From positions 434,001-498,000 of the forward strand of contig JAKAFP010000002.1 in NCBI GenBank assembly GCA_021825925.1: 64,000 nt of DNA, given 5' to 3'. The position numbers and the translations under genes were made by a program. Positions 18,234 through 26,694 of this stretch are shown here, piece after piece (positions within the stretch are counted from its first letter, which is position 1; each line of letters starts with the position of its first letter). Source of the DNA: Chloroflexota bacterium (GTDB taxonomy: Bacteria > Chloroflexota > Anaerolineae > Anaerolineales > Anaerolineaceae). The notes below the pieces were generated by a model, which saw nothing but the letters and a program-made list of their open reading frames with translations, was not told the DNA's origin and ran no database searches.

Positions 18234-18262
18234 AGGATAATTTTATCTTAACCTCTAGACAA
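18234..18262 (-). promoter_or_regulatory. promoter of the BMP importer operon
   Basis: On the minus strand TTGTCT (18262-18257), a 17-base spacer and TATCCT (18239-18234). The transcript would start near 18227, inside the operator-like palindrome, with a leader of about 155 bases before bmp. The bmp gene itself has GGAGGAGAATTC upstream of its start. Confidence 0.6.
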
Positions 18263-18298
18263 GTTATATTAAAATTTTGCACCCTGAACTTAAATTAA

Positions 18299-18336
18299 TC
18301 AGAAGAGGGTTACACATAAGTATAACCCTCTTCGAA
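18299..18336 (-). terminator. hairpin after the carbamate kinase gene
   Basis: GAAGAGGGTTATA / TGTAACCCTCTTC forms a stem of about 11 bp just after the carbamate kinase stop codon. The following T stretch on the minus strand is weak (TGATTAATTTAAG), so it may be a partly efficient terminator separating the deaminase operon from the importer operon. Confidence 0.6.
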
Positions 18337-18344
18337 AAAAGTTG

Positions 18345-19295
18345 TTATTTTGTGATGCGTGTTCCTGTTTCGCCCCTCAAAGCACGGCCGATGTTTTCGG
18401 GATTGGTGATAAGGGCTTCTTTACCGCCGTTTTCAAAGTAGTTGATGATGGCTTGAATCTTGGGGGCCATGGAACCTTTGGCAAAGTGAATTCCTTCCGC
18501 CAGATATGCTTTGGCTTCATCCACTGTCATATGATCCAACCATTTTTCATCCGGTTTTCCATAGTTAATGGCAACTTTTTCAACCGCAGTTGAGATAATA
18601 AACAGGTCGGCATTGATCAAGCTGGCCAATAGACTGCTGGCGAAATCCTTGTCAATGACTGCAGCGATGCCTAAACAGCCACCCTTGCCGTTGTCAATTA
18701 CAGGAATGCCGCCGCCACCAACAGTGATGACACAGGTGCCGTTCTTGAGCAAAGTGCGCACGGATTCGATCTCCACTACTTCTTGTGGAATGGGTGAAGC
18801 CACGACACGTCTCCAACCGCGTCCTGCATCCTCGACAACGTTCCAACCTAAATCATGTTGGCGTTTCTTGGCTTCTGCTTCATCCATGAAGCCACCAATC
18901 GGTTTGGTGGGGTTCTGAAAGGCCTTGTCATTCTTATCCACTTTGACCTGGGTGACAACCGTGGCGACAGGTTTTTTAATGCCGCGACTAATGAGTTCAT
19001 TTTGCAAAGTTTGTTGGATGGCATATCCAATGGCACCCTGGCTGTCGGCACCGCATACTTCAAGAGGAACTTCATGCATTCCTTCGTATTTGGCAGCGAT
19101 TTCAGACCGGCGCAAAATAAAGCCAACCTGCGGACCATTACCATGTCCGATGGCAACATCCCAGCCTGCTTCGATCATGTCTGCAATATGCTTGGAGGTT
19201 TCCGCCGCAGCAATATACTGGTCTTCTACGGTGACTTTCTTTGGATCGAGAATTAAAGAGTTACCACCAATTGCAACAACTGCTAATTTACTCAT
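18345..19295 (-). CDS. arcC: carbamate kinase
   Basis: Makes ATP from carbamoyl phosphate and ADP. The 316-residue product starts MSKLAVVAIGGNSLI and shows GHGNGPQVG (about 52), the GGGGIPVI segment (about 210) and VDKD/IDKDFASSLLAS (about 230), all typical of the family. It follows the YgeW-like carbamoyltransferase by 33 bases in the same orientation, which suggests that carbamoyl phosphate released from ureide breakdown is used for substrate-level ATP formation, as proposed for the E. coli yqeA context. Confidence 0.95.
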   Translation of the reverse strand: MSKLAVVAIGGNSLILDPKKVTVEDQYIAAAETSKHIADMIEAGWDVAIGHGNGPQVGFILRRSEIAAKYEGMHEVPLEVCGADSQGAIGYAIQQTLQNELISRGIKKPVATVVTQVKVDKNDKAFQNPTKPIGGFMDEAEAKKRQHDLGWNVVEDAGRGWRRVVASPIPQEVVEIESVRTLLKNGTCVITVGGGGIPVIDNGKGGCLGIAAVIDKDFASSLLASLINADLFIISTAVEKVAINYGKPDEKWLDHMTVDEAKAYLAEGIHFAKGSMAPKIQAIINYFENGGKEALITNPENIGRALRGETGTRITK

Positions 19296-19328
19296 TATTC
19301 TTAGTCCTTTTTGATTTTTTGATTTTGG

Positions 19329-20309
19329 CTAGCTCATGGTCAAAGCCATTACCGCTTCTTGAACGTGCATTCGGTTTTCGGCTTCATCATAAACAACGGA
19401 TTGAGGTCCGTCTATTACTGCATCAGTAACTTCAATATTGCGATCCGCAGGCAATGGGTGCATGAAAATGGCATCCGGTTTGGCTAATGCCATGCGGCGT
19501 TCATCCGTGATCCAACTCTTGTACTTGTCAATAATGCGGGCGCCTTCTTCAGGATCAGCGGTGTGAACAAGCGCACCCCATGATTTGGGATAGACCACAT
19601 CTGCATCCTTGAAAGCGGCATCCATATCGTCAGTGACTTCAAATCCAACGTTGAATTTGCGAGCCTGTTCGTAAGCCATATCCATGATTTCGGGCATCAG
19701 TTTGAATTCGGGTGGATGGGCCAAGACGATATCCATACCAAAGCGCGGCATTTGAATGGCAAGAGATTGTGGGACTGAAATGGGTTTTTGATAAGAAGCA
19801 GCATAAGCCCATGAAATGACCATTTTCTTCTTGCGCAGATCGCGGCCTTTTTTCTCCATGATGGTCATGAGATCAGCCAGGCACTGCATGGGATGATAGA
19901 TATCGCATTGCATGTTTAAAACTGGAACGCGTGAAGCTTTAGCCACCTCGTTTAGATACTTGTTGCCCAATCCCCAATCCACATGGCGGATGGCGATTCC
20001 ATCGAAATAACGGCCGAATATTTCACCGATCTCTTTGGGTGTATCACCGTGAGAGATCTGGGTGGTGCGTGATTCAATGAAAGCGGCATGTCCACCAAGG
20101 TGGGCCATACCCGCTTCGAAGGAACCGCGGGTGCGAGTGCTGCTAAAGAAGAACAACATGGCTAATACTTTGTCACGCAGATAAGGTGTCAATTCATTAA
20201 TAGCACGCTTACGCTTGAGATCAAAAGCCATATCCAAGACGGTTTCGACTTCTTCTTTTGAGAAATCGAGGTCACCAATTAAGTCACGACCATGTAAGAA
20301 AGTTTGCAT
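19329..20309 (-). CDS. aspartate/ornithine carbamoyltransferase superfamily protein (YgeW-like)
   Basis: A 326-residue carbamoyltransferase. The carbamoyl-phosphate loop is FFSSTRTRGSFEAG (about 55-68) and the second site is HPMQCLAD (about 141). The C-terminal motif reads MHPLPADR (about 293), not the HCLP of ordinary ornithine carbamoyltransferase, and the amino-acid-binding residues do not match arginine-synthesis enzymes by eye. With carbamate kinase downstream and a YgeY-like hydrolase upstream, it fits the knotted carbamoyltransferase of purine/ureide catabolism. The co-substrate is not known from sequence. Confidence 0.85.
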   Translation of the reverse strand: MQTFLHGRDLIGDLDFSKEEVETVLDMAFDLKRKRAINELTPYLRDKVLAMLFFFSSTRTRGSFEAGMAHLGGHAAFIESRTTQISHGDTPKEIGEIFGRYFDGIAIRHVDWGLGNKYLNEVAKASRVPVLNMQCDIYHPMQCLADLMTIMEKKGRDLRKKKMVISWAYAASYQKPISVPQSLAIQMPRFGMDIVLAHPPEFKLMPEIMDMAYEQARKFNVGFEVTDDMDAAFKDADVVYPKSWGALVHTADPEEGARIIDKYKSWITDERRMALAKPDAIFMHPLPADRNIEVTDAVIDGPQSVVYDEAENRMHVQEAVMALTMS

Positions 20310-20367
20310 TGTTACTCCTTTATAAGGTTTTATATTAATAGTTACAACTACAGATAATCACCCAGTT

Positions 20368-21588
20368 TTAAGCCTTTTGTTCCTTATCTATCATTACAGG
20401 CAATAAACTGTAGAACTCCGTGGCTTTGACCACCTCTTCAAGAGGTACACATTCGCCCACTGTGTGGGCATAGATTTCATCACCAGGTCCAAACCCGATG
20501 CTGGGAATGCCAGCCTTGCCTGCCCAATAGATGCCGTTGGTGCTGAACTCCCATTTGCCGGATTTACCCTCGGGTAAACCAATGGCCTGCTTCACTGCCT
20601 GACCTGCCTGCACGAGCAGATGATCTTCTTCAAGCGCCCAGGCTGGGAAATACTTATCAACTGGGAAGACAAACCCGGTATAGGAAGGTTCGTCATAAAA
20701 AAGTTCTTCGACGGTGATCGAGCCTTTATCCTTTTCAGGAATGAGGGCTTTGATCTGTTCGATCGCAGTTTCTTTGGTTTCGCCAAAGGTCATGCGTCGG
20801 TCAATAAAGATGGTTGCCTCATCAGGCACAGCGTTCAGACTTGGGGTCTTGACAGTCATATCGCTGACCGTGATTTTGGCATGTCCCAAAAATGGATGAT
20901 CTCCCAATTTCGGTTCAAGGTCGCGGATGCCAGCCATGATGGGTAATAATTTATAAATGGCATTATCGCCAAGCTGGTTGCTGGCGGCGTGCGCACTCTT
21001 TCCTTTGGCGACCACTTTGAGTTCCACCCGGCCTTTGTGACCGCGGTAGACCTGCATTTTGGTGGGTTCGCCGATCACAACATAATCGGGTCGGACTTTT
21101 GGATCCACTTCAACAAAGGTATTGGGTGCGATGCCATCACACCATTCTTCCATGTTGCCGAAATAATAGACCGTCCACCCTTCCAACAGCCCAAGGTCTC
21201 GGGCGATGGCCATGCCGTAGATCATACCAGGGGTGCTGCCTTTTTCATCACATGCGCCTCGGGCATACAACATGCCATTGTCCACCTTGCCCTCAAAGGG
21301 GTCCCATTTCCAAACAGAAGCATCACCAATGCCAACAGTATCAATGTGAGAATCGAAAACGATCGTCTTTTTGCCATTGCCTATTCTCCCGACGACGTTT
21401 CCCATCTTATCAAAACGAGCTTCATCAAAACCAAGTTTCTTCATCTCTTCAATGATGCGAACGCCGACCTCTTTTAACTGTGAATTCATGCTTGGGATGG
21501 CGCAGATTTCTCGCATGAATTTCACGATGGCTTCGCGATTTGCTTCCACCTTTTTCTGTACATCACTTGCATTTAAAATCTTGTCCAT
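20368..21588 (-). CDS. M20 family peptidase/hydrolase (YgeY-like)
   Basis: A metal-dependent hydrolase of about 406 residues. Visible metal-site motifs are VFDSHIDTVGIGD (about 80), ARGACDEKGSTPG (about 115) and GNMEEWCDG (about 148), with the C-terminal YAHTVGECVPL carrying the last His. Its closest resemblance by eye is YgeY, annotated in databases as a selenium-metabolism-linked hydrolase in ygeWXY clusters. The ATG at 21588 is preferred over GTG at 21600 because GGAGATAA lies just upstream. It is followed by the YgeW-like gene after about 58 bases. Confidence 0.87.
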   Translation of the reverse strand: MDKILNASDVQKKVEANREAIVKFMREICAIPSMNSQLKEVGVRIIEEMKKLGFDEARFDKMGNVVGRIGNGKKTIVFDSHIDTVGIGDASVWKWDPFEGKVDNGMLYARGACDEKGSTPGMIYGMAIARDLGLLEGWTVYYFGNMEEWCDGIAPNTFVEVDPKVRPDYVVIGEPTKMQVYRGHKGRVELKVVAKGKSAHAASNQLGDNAIYKLLPIMAGIRDLEPKLGDHPFLGHAKITVSDMTVKTPSLNAVPDEATIFIDRRMTFGETKETAIEQIKALIPEKDKGSITVEELFYDEPSYTGFVFPVDKYFPAWALEEDHLLVQAGQAVKQAIGLPEGKSGKWEFSTNGIYWAGKAGIPSIGFGPGDEIYAHTVGECVPLEEVVKATEFYSLLPVMIDKEQKA

Positions 21589-21618
21589 ATTTATCTCCAC
21601 TTACCAACCGTTAACAGC

Positions 21619-22368
21619 TTAATTGAAATTGGTATTTCCAACGCTGCGGATCACGTGAAACCTGAAATATCCGGGAAGAAAATAGCTGTATGAAAAATCA
21701 ACGATTTCGCCTGCATCGCTGTACAAACGGGCGACAAACATCAAAAGAACATCGCCACGTTGAATTTCAAGTTTCTTGGCAATGTCAGCCGAGGCAGCCA
21801 CGGCTTGAATATCCGTGAAAGACTTTGATAAACCGATGTTGCCCCGTTTTAGCAGCAACTCAAGGACAGAACCATTGAAGCCGGTTGATAATTCATCCTC
21901 GGTCAGAATATTGGGAGGCAGCATGTCGGTCAGATAAGCCACTGGCCGCCCATCGGTATAGATGACCCGGGAGACCCTCACAAGAGGAGTTCCTTCCTCA
22001 ACCTGCAGTTTCTCGCTTTCTTCAACCCCGGCGACCATGTCCTTGATTTGAAGTGCGCCCATGGTAGCCTTGAGGCCTATTCGGTTGGCAAGACGCTCAA
22101 TGCTTTCCAAAACTTCAAGGCCAGCCTCTATCACTTTGGATTGTGGAACCACAAAAGTCCCAACACCCTGACGACGGCGGATCAACCCCTGCCCTTCAAA
22201 GGTACGCATGCCTTCACGCAGGGTAGCCCGAGAAACACCAAGAATGCGGGCTAATTCAGGTTCTGCCGGCAATCGCTCTCCTGCAGGTGTATCAGCAATC
22301 AATTTCGCCAGTTTGGCCTGCAACATTTGAAAAGGATGCTGATTTTCCAATTTAACAATACTATCCAT
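21619..22368 (-). CDS. GntR-family (HutC/UTRA) transcriptional regulator
   Basis: The 249-residue protein has an N-terminal winged helix (about 12-78) with RLPAEPELARILGVSRATLR and RRRQGVGTFV, and a C-terminal UTRA ligand-binding domain (about 100-240). It lies between the adenine deaminase gene (20 bases upstream) and the YgeY-like gene in the same direction, so it is the obvious local regulator. Candidate binding sites TTGTCNGACAA occur twice upstream of the first deaminase gene; its ligand is probably a purine or ureide intermediate (inference). Confidence 0.92.
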   Translation of the reverse strand: MDSIVKLENQHPFQMLQAKLAKLIADTPAGERLPAEPELARILGVSRATLREGMRTFEGQGLIRRRQGVGTFVVPQSKVIEAGLEVLESIERLANRIGLKATMGALQIKDMVAGVEESEKLQVEEGTPLVRVSRVIYTDGRPVAYLTDMLPPNILTEDELSTGFNGSVLELLLKRGNIGLSKSFTDIQAVAASADIAKKLEIQRGDVLLMFVARLYSDAGEIVDFSYSYFLPGYFRFHVIRSVGNTNFN

Positions 22369-22388
22369 TTTTCCTACCCCATTCCATA

Positions 22389-24182
22389 TTAATCTGCCGG
22401 TTCTGTAACCGGAATAAAATCAAATCTGGTCACATCCACCAACCCCAAATCGGATATACGCAACTCGGGGATCACCACCAGCCCCAACAAACTGAGCTGC
22501 ATGTTGGGATTGTTTAATTTGCACCCGCACTGTCTGAAACCTGCAAGCACCGATGCCGCTTTTTGAGCCACCACTTTTACCGGTTCATTAGACATTAATC
22601 CGCCAACCGGCAGATCAACCAGACCGATCACTTTTCCTTCTTTTACGACAATCTGTCCGCCGCCGCATTTTGCCAATTCATTGGCGGCAATGACCATATT
22701 CTCATCATCCGTGCCTACCACGATCAATTGATGGCTGTCATGCGCCATGGTCGTAGCCACTGCACAGGGCACATTGAATCCAAATCCGCTGGCCAACCCC
22801 ATCTGGATTCTGCCAGAAGCGTGATGACGCTCAACAAGGGCGATTTTGGCAATATCATGTTCAACATCCTGATGAATAAAACCATCCACAGGTTTCATTC
22901 GGATGCACAAGTGTTTGGTTGGGGCTTGATTTTCAATAATTCCGATGACATTGGCGGTGACTTCTTTGCCACTCGCAGCCTTTAACCCAAAATCTTCCGC
23001 TTTTAGTGGTTTAGCCAGATGAACCGAATGAGTTGCCCAGTCCGGGTAAGTGATCTTCGGCAAATCCACCAACCACTGACTGTCTTTGATGACCTCAACA
23101 CCCTTGGCGATCACGCGCTGGGCTTTGAAGTCCTTTAGATCCTTTACCATGACTATATCCGCGTAACGCCCTGGCGCCAGCATGCCCATTTCGTGGGCAA
23201 CGCCAAAGTGTTCAGCAGTATTGATCGTCGCCAGTTGGATGGCCGTCATTGGGTCAAGCCCTTCCACTATGGCATGTCGTAACACACGATCCATGTGGCC
23301 TTCGTTGTAGAGTGTTTCTGAATGGCAGTCATCCGTGCAGAGCAAAAAAGCACGCGGTGAGATGCCCTCTTCAGTGATGGCCTTCATTTGTTTCACCACA
23401 TCATGCCAAGATGAACCGTAGCGCATCATCACTTTCATCCCCTGACGAGCCCTGGCAATGGCGCCTTCCTTGGTGGTTCCTTCGTGATCGTCCTGAGGTC
23501 CCCCTGCCAGATAGGCATGGAAATCATTGCCCAGATCAGGATAAGGAAAATGACCGCCAATCACTTTGTGGGCTGATCGGGTGACAGCCATTTCGGCATG
23601 GACTTTATCATCGCCGGCCACCACTCCCGGGTAATTCATCATTTCACCCAATCCAATGATCCCTGGCCAGGTCATGGCTTCGGTTACTTCGGCAGGTCCA
23701 AGCACTGCGCCGGGGGTTTCAAACCCCGGTGCAGATGGCACACAGGAAGGCATTTGGACAAAAACATGAATCGGCTGCTTGGCGGCATCGTCCACCATGA
23801 TGCGCACACCGCGCAAGCCAAAAACATTGGCAATTTCATGTGGATCAATGAACATGCCGGTCGTGCCGTGCGGTACTACCGCCCTGACAAACTCGGTGAC
23901 CGTCACCATGCCCGATTCCACATGCATATGGGCATCCAAAAGGCCAGGCACAAGATATTGGTTTTCAGCATCAATAATACGCGTTTTAGGACCAATGGTA
24001 TGGTCCGCGTTACCGCCAATCCACGCAATGCGACCAGAAATGATGGCTATATCTGTGTGAGGCAAAATTTCACCCGTTTGGACACAGACCCATTGACCAT
24101 TCTTAATTACCAGTTCAGCATGTTTTCGGCCCATGGCACAAGCCACCAGGTCGGTGGATATATTGGTTTGATAAGAATCCAT
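22389..24182 (-). CDS. ade: adenine deaminase
   Basis: Converts adenine to hypoxanthine. The 597-residue amidohydrolase has LLDAHMHVESGMVTVTEFVR (about 81-100; metal His pair), VPHGTTGMFIDPHEIANVFG (about 103-122) and LLCTDDCHSETL (about 281), and the C-terminal beta domain normal for Ade. Start MDSYQTNIST is plausible. It lies 18 bases after the 8-oxoguanine-deaminase gene and 20 before the GntR gene, so all are probably on one transcript. Confidence 0.94.
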   Translation of the reverse strand: MDSYQTNISTDLVACAMGRKHAELVIKNGQWVCVQTGEILPHTDIAIISGRIAWIGGNADHTIGPKTRIIDAENQYLVPGLLDAHMHVESGMVTVTEFVRAVVPHGTTGMFIDPHEIANVFGLRGVRIMVDDAAKQPIHVFVQMPSCVPSAPGFETPGAVLGPAEVTEAMTWPGIIGLGEMMNYPGVVAGDDKVHAEMAVTRSAHKVIGGHFPYPDLGNDFHAYLAGGPQDDHEGTTKEGAIARARQGMKVMMRYGSSWHDVVKQMKAITEEGISPRAFLLCTDDCHSETLYNEGHMDRVLRHAIVEGLDPMTAIQLATINTAEHFGVAHEMGMLAPGRYADIVMVKDLKDFKAQRVIAKGVEVIKDSQWLVDLPKITYPDWATHSVHLAKPLKAEDFGLKAASGKEVTANVIGIIENQAPTKHLCIRMKPVDGFIHQDVEHDIAKIALVERHHASGRIQMGLASGFGFNVPCAVATTMAHDSHQLIVVGTDDENMVIAANELAKCGGGQIVVKEGKVIGLVDLPVGGLMSNEPVKVVAQKAASVLAGFRQCGCKLNNPNMQLSLLGLVVIPELRISDLGLVDVTRFDFIPVTEPAD

Positions 24183-24200
24183 GCTTGACCTTTTACCTGA

Positions 24201-25580
24201 CTAGCCCAACAATCGCCGGGCTGCTTGATTGTGTTTTTCGATGTGAGGTTGAAGTTCCAGACCCGTTAAAACGCCTTCCTTCACCACTGCCTTGCCATGG
24301 ACGTAGCTCATATCCACCGGTCGGGTTTGGCAGAAAACCAGGGCTGCCAGCGGGTCGTGTTGGGCGCCTGCGTATTCCAGATGGTCCATTTTGTAGCCGA
24401 TAAAATCGGCACATTTACCTGTTTCGAGAGAACCGATATCCTTGCGTCCCAACACGGCAGCGCCGCCCCGCGTACCCACTTCCAATGCCTGACGGGCGGT
24501 AAGGATTTCCTCACCTGTTGAGGAAAGGGACGCCCCTTCCAAGCCAGCTTTGAGGCGGGCAAGAAGCATGGCTTGTCGGACCTCCGCCAACATGTTTGAA
24601 CCATCGTTACTGGCTGAGCCATCCACGCCCAGCCCGACCTTCACCCCTGCCTTGAGATATTGGCGCAATGGGGCAATACCAGAGGCCAACCGCATATTGG
24701 AAGATGGACAATGCGCCACGCCGCAGCCTTCCTTGGCATAAAGCTCGATTTCGTGCTGCGAGACATGTACAGAATGGGCATACCAGACATCATTGCCCAC
24801 CCAATCCACGGATTGCATGTAAGGAACCGGACGATATCCGAACTTCTGCAGACAAAACTCTTCTTCATCCTGCGTCTCGGCCAGGTGAGTGTGCAGATGG
24901 ACACCGTACTTGCGTGCCAGGATGGCGCTTTCTTTCATTAACTCGCCAGTCACACTAAAGGGTGAACATGGCGCCAGTACGATCTGAACCATTGATCCGG
25001 GTTCGGCGTGATGATATTTTTTGATCAAACGCTCGCTATCAGCCAGGATGTTGTCTTCGGTATCCACGACGCTGTCAGGAGGTAGACCGCCTTTGCTTTC
25101 GCCGAGACTCATGGATCCACGCGAGGCATGCAAACGCAAGCCGATCGGCTGCGCTGCTTCAATCTCATCATCGAGCTTGGAACCATTCGGGAACAAATAC
25201 AGGTGATCAGAGGCGGTGGTGCAGCCGGAGAGTGCCAATTCAGCCAGGGCCGTCTGGGTGGAAATACGAATATCCTCAGGGGTCATCTTCGCCCAGATGG
25301 GATAGAGCGTTTTCAACCAGTTGAAGAGGTTGGCATCCTGGGCAGCGGGGACGGCGCGGGTAAGCGTTTGATAGAAATGATGGTGGGTATTGATCAGGCC
25401 AGGCATAATCACATGCCCGCTGACATCCAGTACCTCATCCGCTTTATCAGGCAAGGAGTTGGTGGCTCCCACCTTTTCGATAAAGCCATCGCGAATAAAA
25501 AGACCACCATCCGGGATCTCCCGACGGTGGTCATCCATGGTTACAAGTAAGAGTGCGTGTTTGATTAGAAGAGTAGACAC
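24201..25580 (-). CDS. 8-oxoguanine deaminase / SsnA-like amidohydrolase
   Basis: A 459-residue amidohydrolase of the cytosine/guanine-deaminase branch. Motifs are NTHHHFYQTLTRAVP (about 61-75; metal HxH), HLHTHLAETQDEEEF (about 213), AHCPSSNMRLASG (about 281) and GVDGSASNDGSNML (about 308). This pattern matches proteins characterised as 8-oxoguanine deaminase (making urate) and is related to SsnA of the E. coli ygeW-ssnA set. It is the first gene of the deaminase operon; two operator-like palindromes lie within about 110 bases upstream. Confidence 0.88.
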   Translation of the reverse strand: MSTLLIKHALLLVTMDDHRREIPDGGLFIRDGFIEKVGATNSLPDKADEVLDVSGHVIMPGLINTHHHFYQTLTRAVPAAQDANLFNWLKTLYPIWAKMTPEDIRISTQTALAELALSGCTTASDHLYLFPNGSKLDDEIEAAQPIGLRLHASRGSMSLGESKGGLPPDSVVDTEDNILADSERLIKKYHHAEPGSMVQIVLAPCSPFSVTGELMKESAILARKYGVHLHTHLAETQDEEEFCLQKFGYRPVPYMQSVDWVGNDVWYAHSVHVSQHEIELYAKEGCGVAHCPSSNMRLASGIAPLRQYLKAGVKVGLGVDGSASNDGSNMLAEVRQAMLLARLKAGLEGASLSSTGEEILTARQALEVGTRGGAAVLGRKDIGSLETGKCADFIGYKMDHLEYAGAQHDPLAALVFCQTRPVDMSYVHGKAVVKEGVLTGLELQPHIEKHNQAARRLLG

Positions 25581-25624
25581 GGTGCTTATCCTTTTTGTGG
25601 ATGAAATCCCTGTCTTGCAAGATA

Positions 25625-25635
25625 TTGTCAGACAA
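25625..25635. promoter_or_regulatory. GntR-type operator, copy 1
   Basis: TTGTC A GACAA, a perfect inverted repeat about 45 bases upstream of the 8-oxoguanine deaminase start. It fits the TTGT...ACAA pattern of GntR/HutC-type sites and is shared with a second copy 53 bases away (about five helical turns). Confidence 0.75.
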
Positions 25636-25677
25636 CACTAACACTAATAGTTTACCGAAATACAGATAAAAAGTCAA

Positions 25678-25688
25678 TTGTCTGACAA
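25678..25688. promoter_or_regulatory. GntR-type operator, copy 2
   Basis: TTGTC T GACAA, the same arms as copy 1 with a different central base. It lies about 98 bases upstream of the first deaminase gene and just beyond the folD stop codon, so the pair frames the likely promoter of the purine operon. Confidence 0.75.
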
Positions 25689-25706
25689 GTATTGCTGCGC
25701 TTCTAA

Positions 25707-26585
25707 TTATTTATCGTTGATCTCCGCTGCCCTCAACGTATTCTTCAATAACATGGCAATGGTCATGGGTCCAACCCCGCCCGGAACTGGCGTGATGGCG
25801 CTGGCCACCTGAACTGCTTCATCGTACGCCACATCACCCACAATGCGGTATCCCTTGGGCCGGCTGGCGTCATCAACGTGGTTGATGCCGACATCAATCA
25901 CAACAGCACCGGGTTTGATCCAATCGCCTTTGACCATTTCAGGCCGTCCAACAGCAGCGACCAAAATATCCGCCTTGCGGATGATCTCGGGCAGATTGCG
26001 GCTGCGCGAATGACAAATGGTGACCGTGGCATTTGCACGAACCAACAGCAGCGCGACCGGCATGCCCACGATGTTTGACCGTCCAAGAACAACTGCATTA
26101 GCGCCTTCCAAACTGGGCAATTCTTTTTCAAGCAGATACATGCAGCCTGCAGGAGTGCATGGGATGAATAAAGGTTCCCTGCCCTTTTGTGCCAGGCGGC
26201 CAATATTGAGTGGATGGAACCCATCCACATCTTTTTCAATGGAGATGGCCTTGAGGACACTCTCTTCATCAATATGAGAGGGCATGGGCAATTGCACCAA
26301 AATGCCATTGACCCGCGGATCGGCGTTAAGCTGCATCACCAATTGCTCGACCTCTGCCTGAGTGGCATTAGCAGGCAGTTCGTGGCCAAAAGACTCAATT
26401 CCAGCCTCGAGACATGCTTTATGTTTGGAACGCACATAGGTGTGAGAACCGGGGTCATCGCCCACCAACACAGTTGCCAGCCCGGGTTTGGATTTACCTG
26501 CCTTGACCCGTTCTGCAACCGCCGCCGCCACTTCTGCACGAATGTTTTCTGCGGTCAATTTGCCGTCAATAATCTTTGCTGTCAT
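25707..26585 (-). CDS. folD: bifunctional methylenetetrahydrofolate dehydrogenase/cyclohydrolase
   Basis: Interconverts methylene-, methenyl- and formyl-tetrahydrofolate. The product of about 292 residues shows [18 protein letters not shown] (about 44-61; catalytic Lys), [10 protein letters not shown] (about 98), [14 protein letters not shown] (about 170) and [16 protein letters not shown] at the C-terminus. Two adjacent ATGs follow AAGGTGG; the one at 26585 has the better spacing. A TATAAT lies upstream near 26617. It may link to the formiminotransferase-cyclodeaminase folate chemistry at the right end and to the purine-derived C1 units, but it is also a housekeeping gene. Confidence 0.96.
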   Translation of the reverse strand: MTAKIIDGKLTAENIRAEVAAAVAERVKAGKSKPGLATVLVGDDPGSHTYVRSKHKACLEAGIESFGHELPANATQAEVEQLVMQLNADPRVNGILVQLPMPSHIDEESVLKAISIEKDVDGFHPLNIGRLAQKGREPLFIPCTPAGCMYLLEKELPSLEGANAVVLGRSNIVGMPVALLLVRANATVTICHSRSRNLPEIIRKADILVAAVGRPEMVKGDWIKPGAVVIDVGINHVDDASRPKGYRIVGDVAYDEAVQVASAITPVPGGVGPMTIAMLLKNTLRAAEINDK

Positions 26586-26694
26586 CATTACCACCTTGTG
26601 TGAAGATTTCTATGCCTATTATACAATCTTTGAAATCTTTCCTGCTTCATCATGATAGAATTATCTTATCATTTCAGCATAGTGGAGAGTATTC

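Noticed and set aside
18071..18234. Purine riboswitch in the bmp leader
   Set aside because: The conserved purine-aptamer core sequences are not present; a promoter plus palindrome explains the region better.
19329..20309. Ordinary ornithine carbamoyltransferase of arginine synthesis
   Set aside because: The C-terminal motif is HPLP rather than HCLP, no arginine genes are nearby, and the neighbours are carbamate kinase and a YgeY-like hydrolase.
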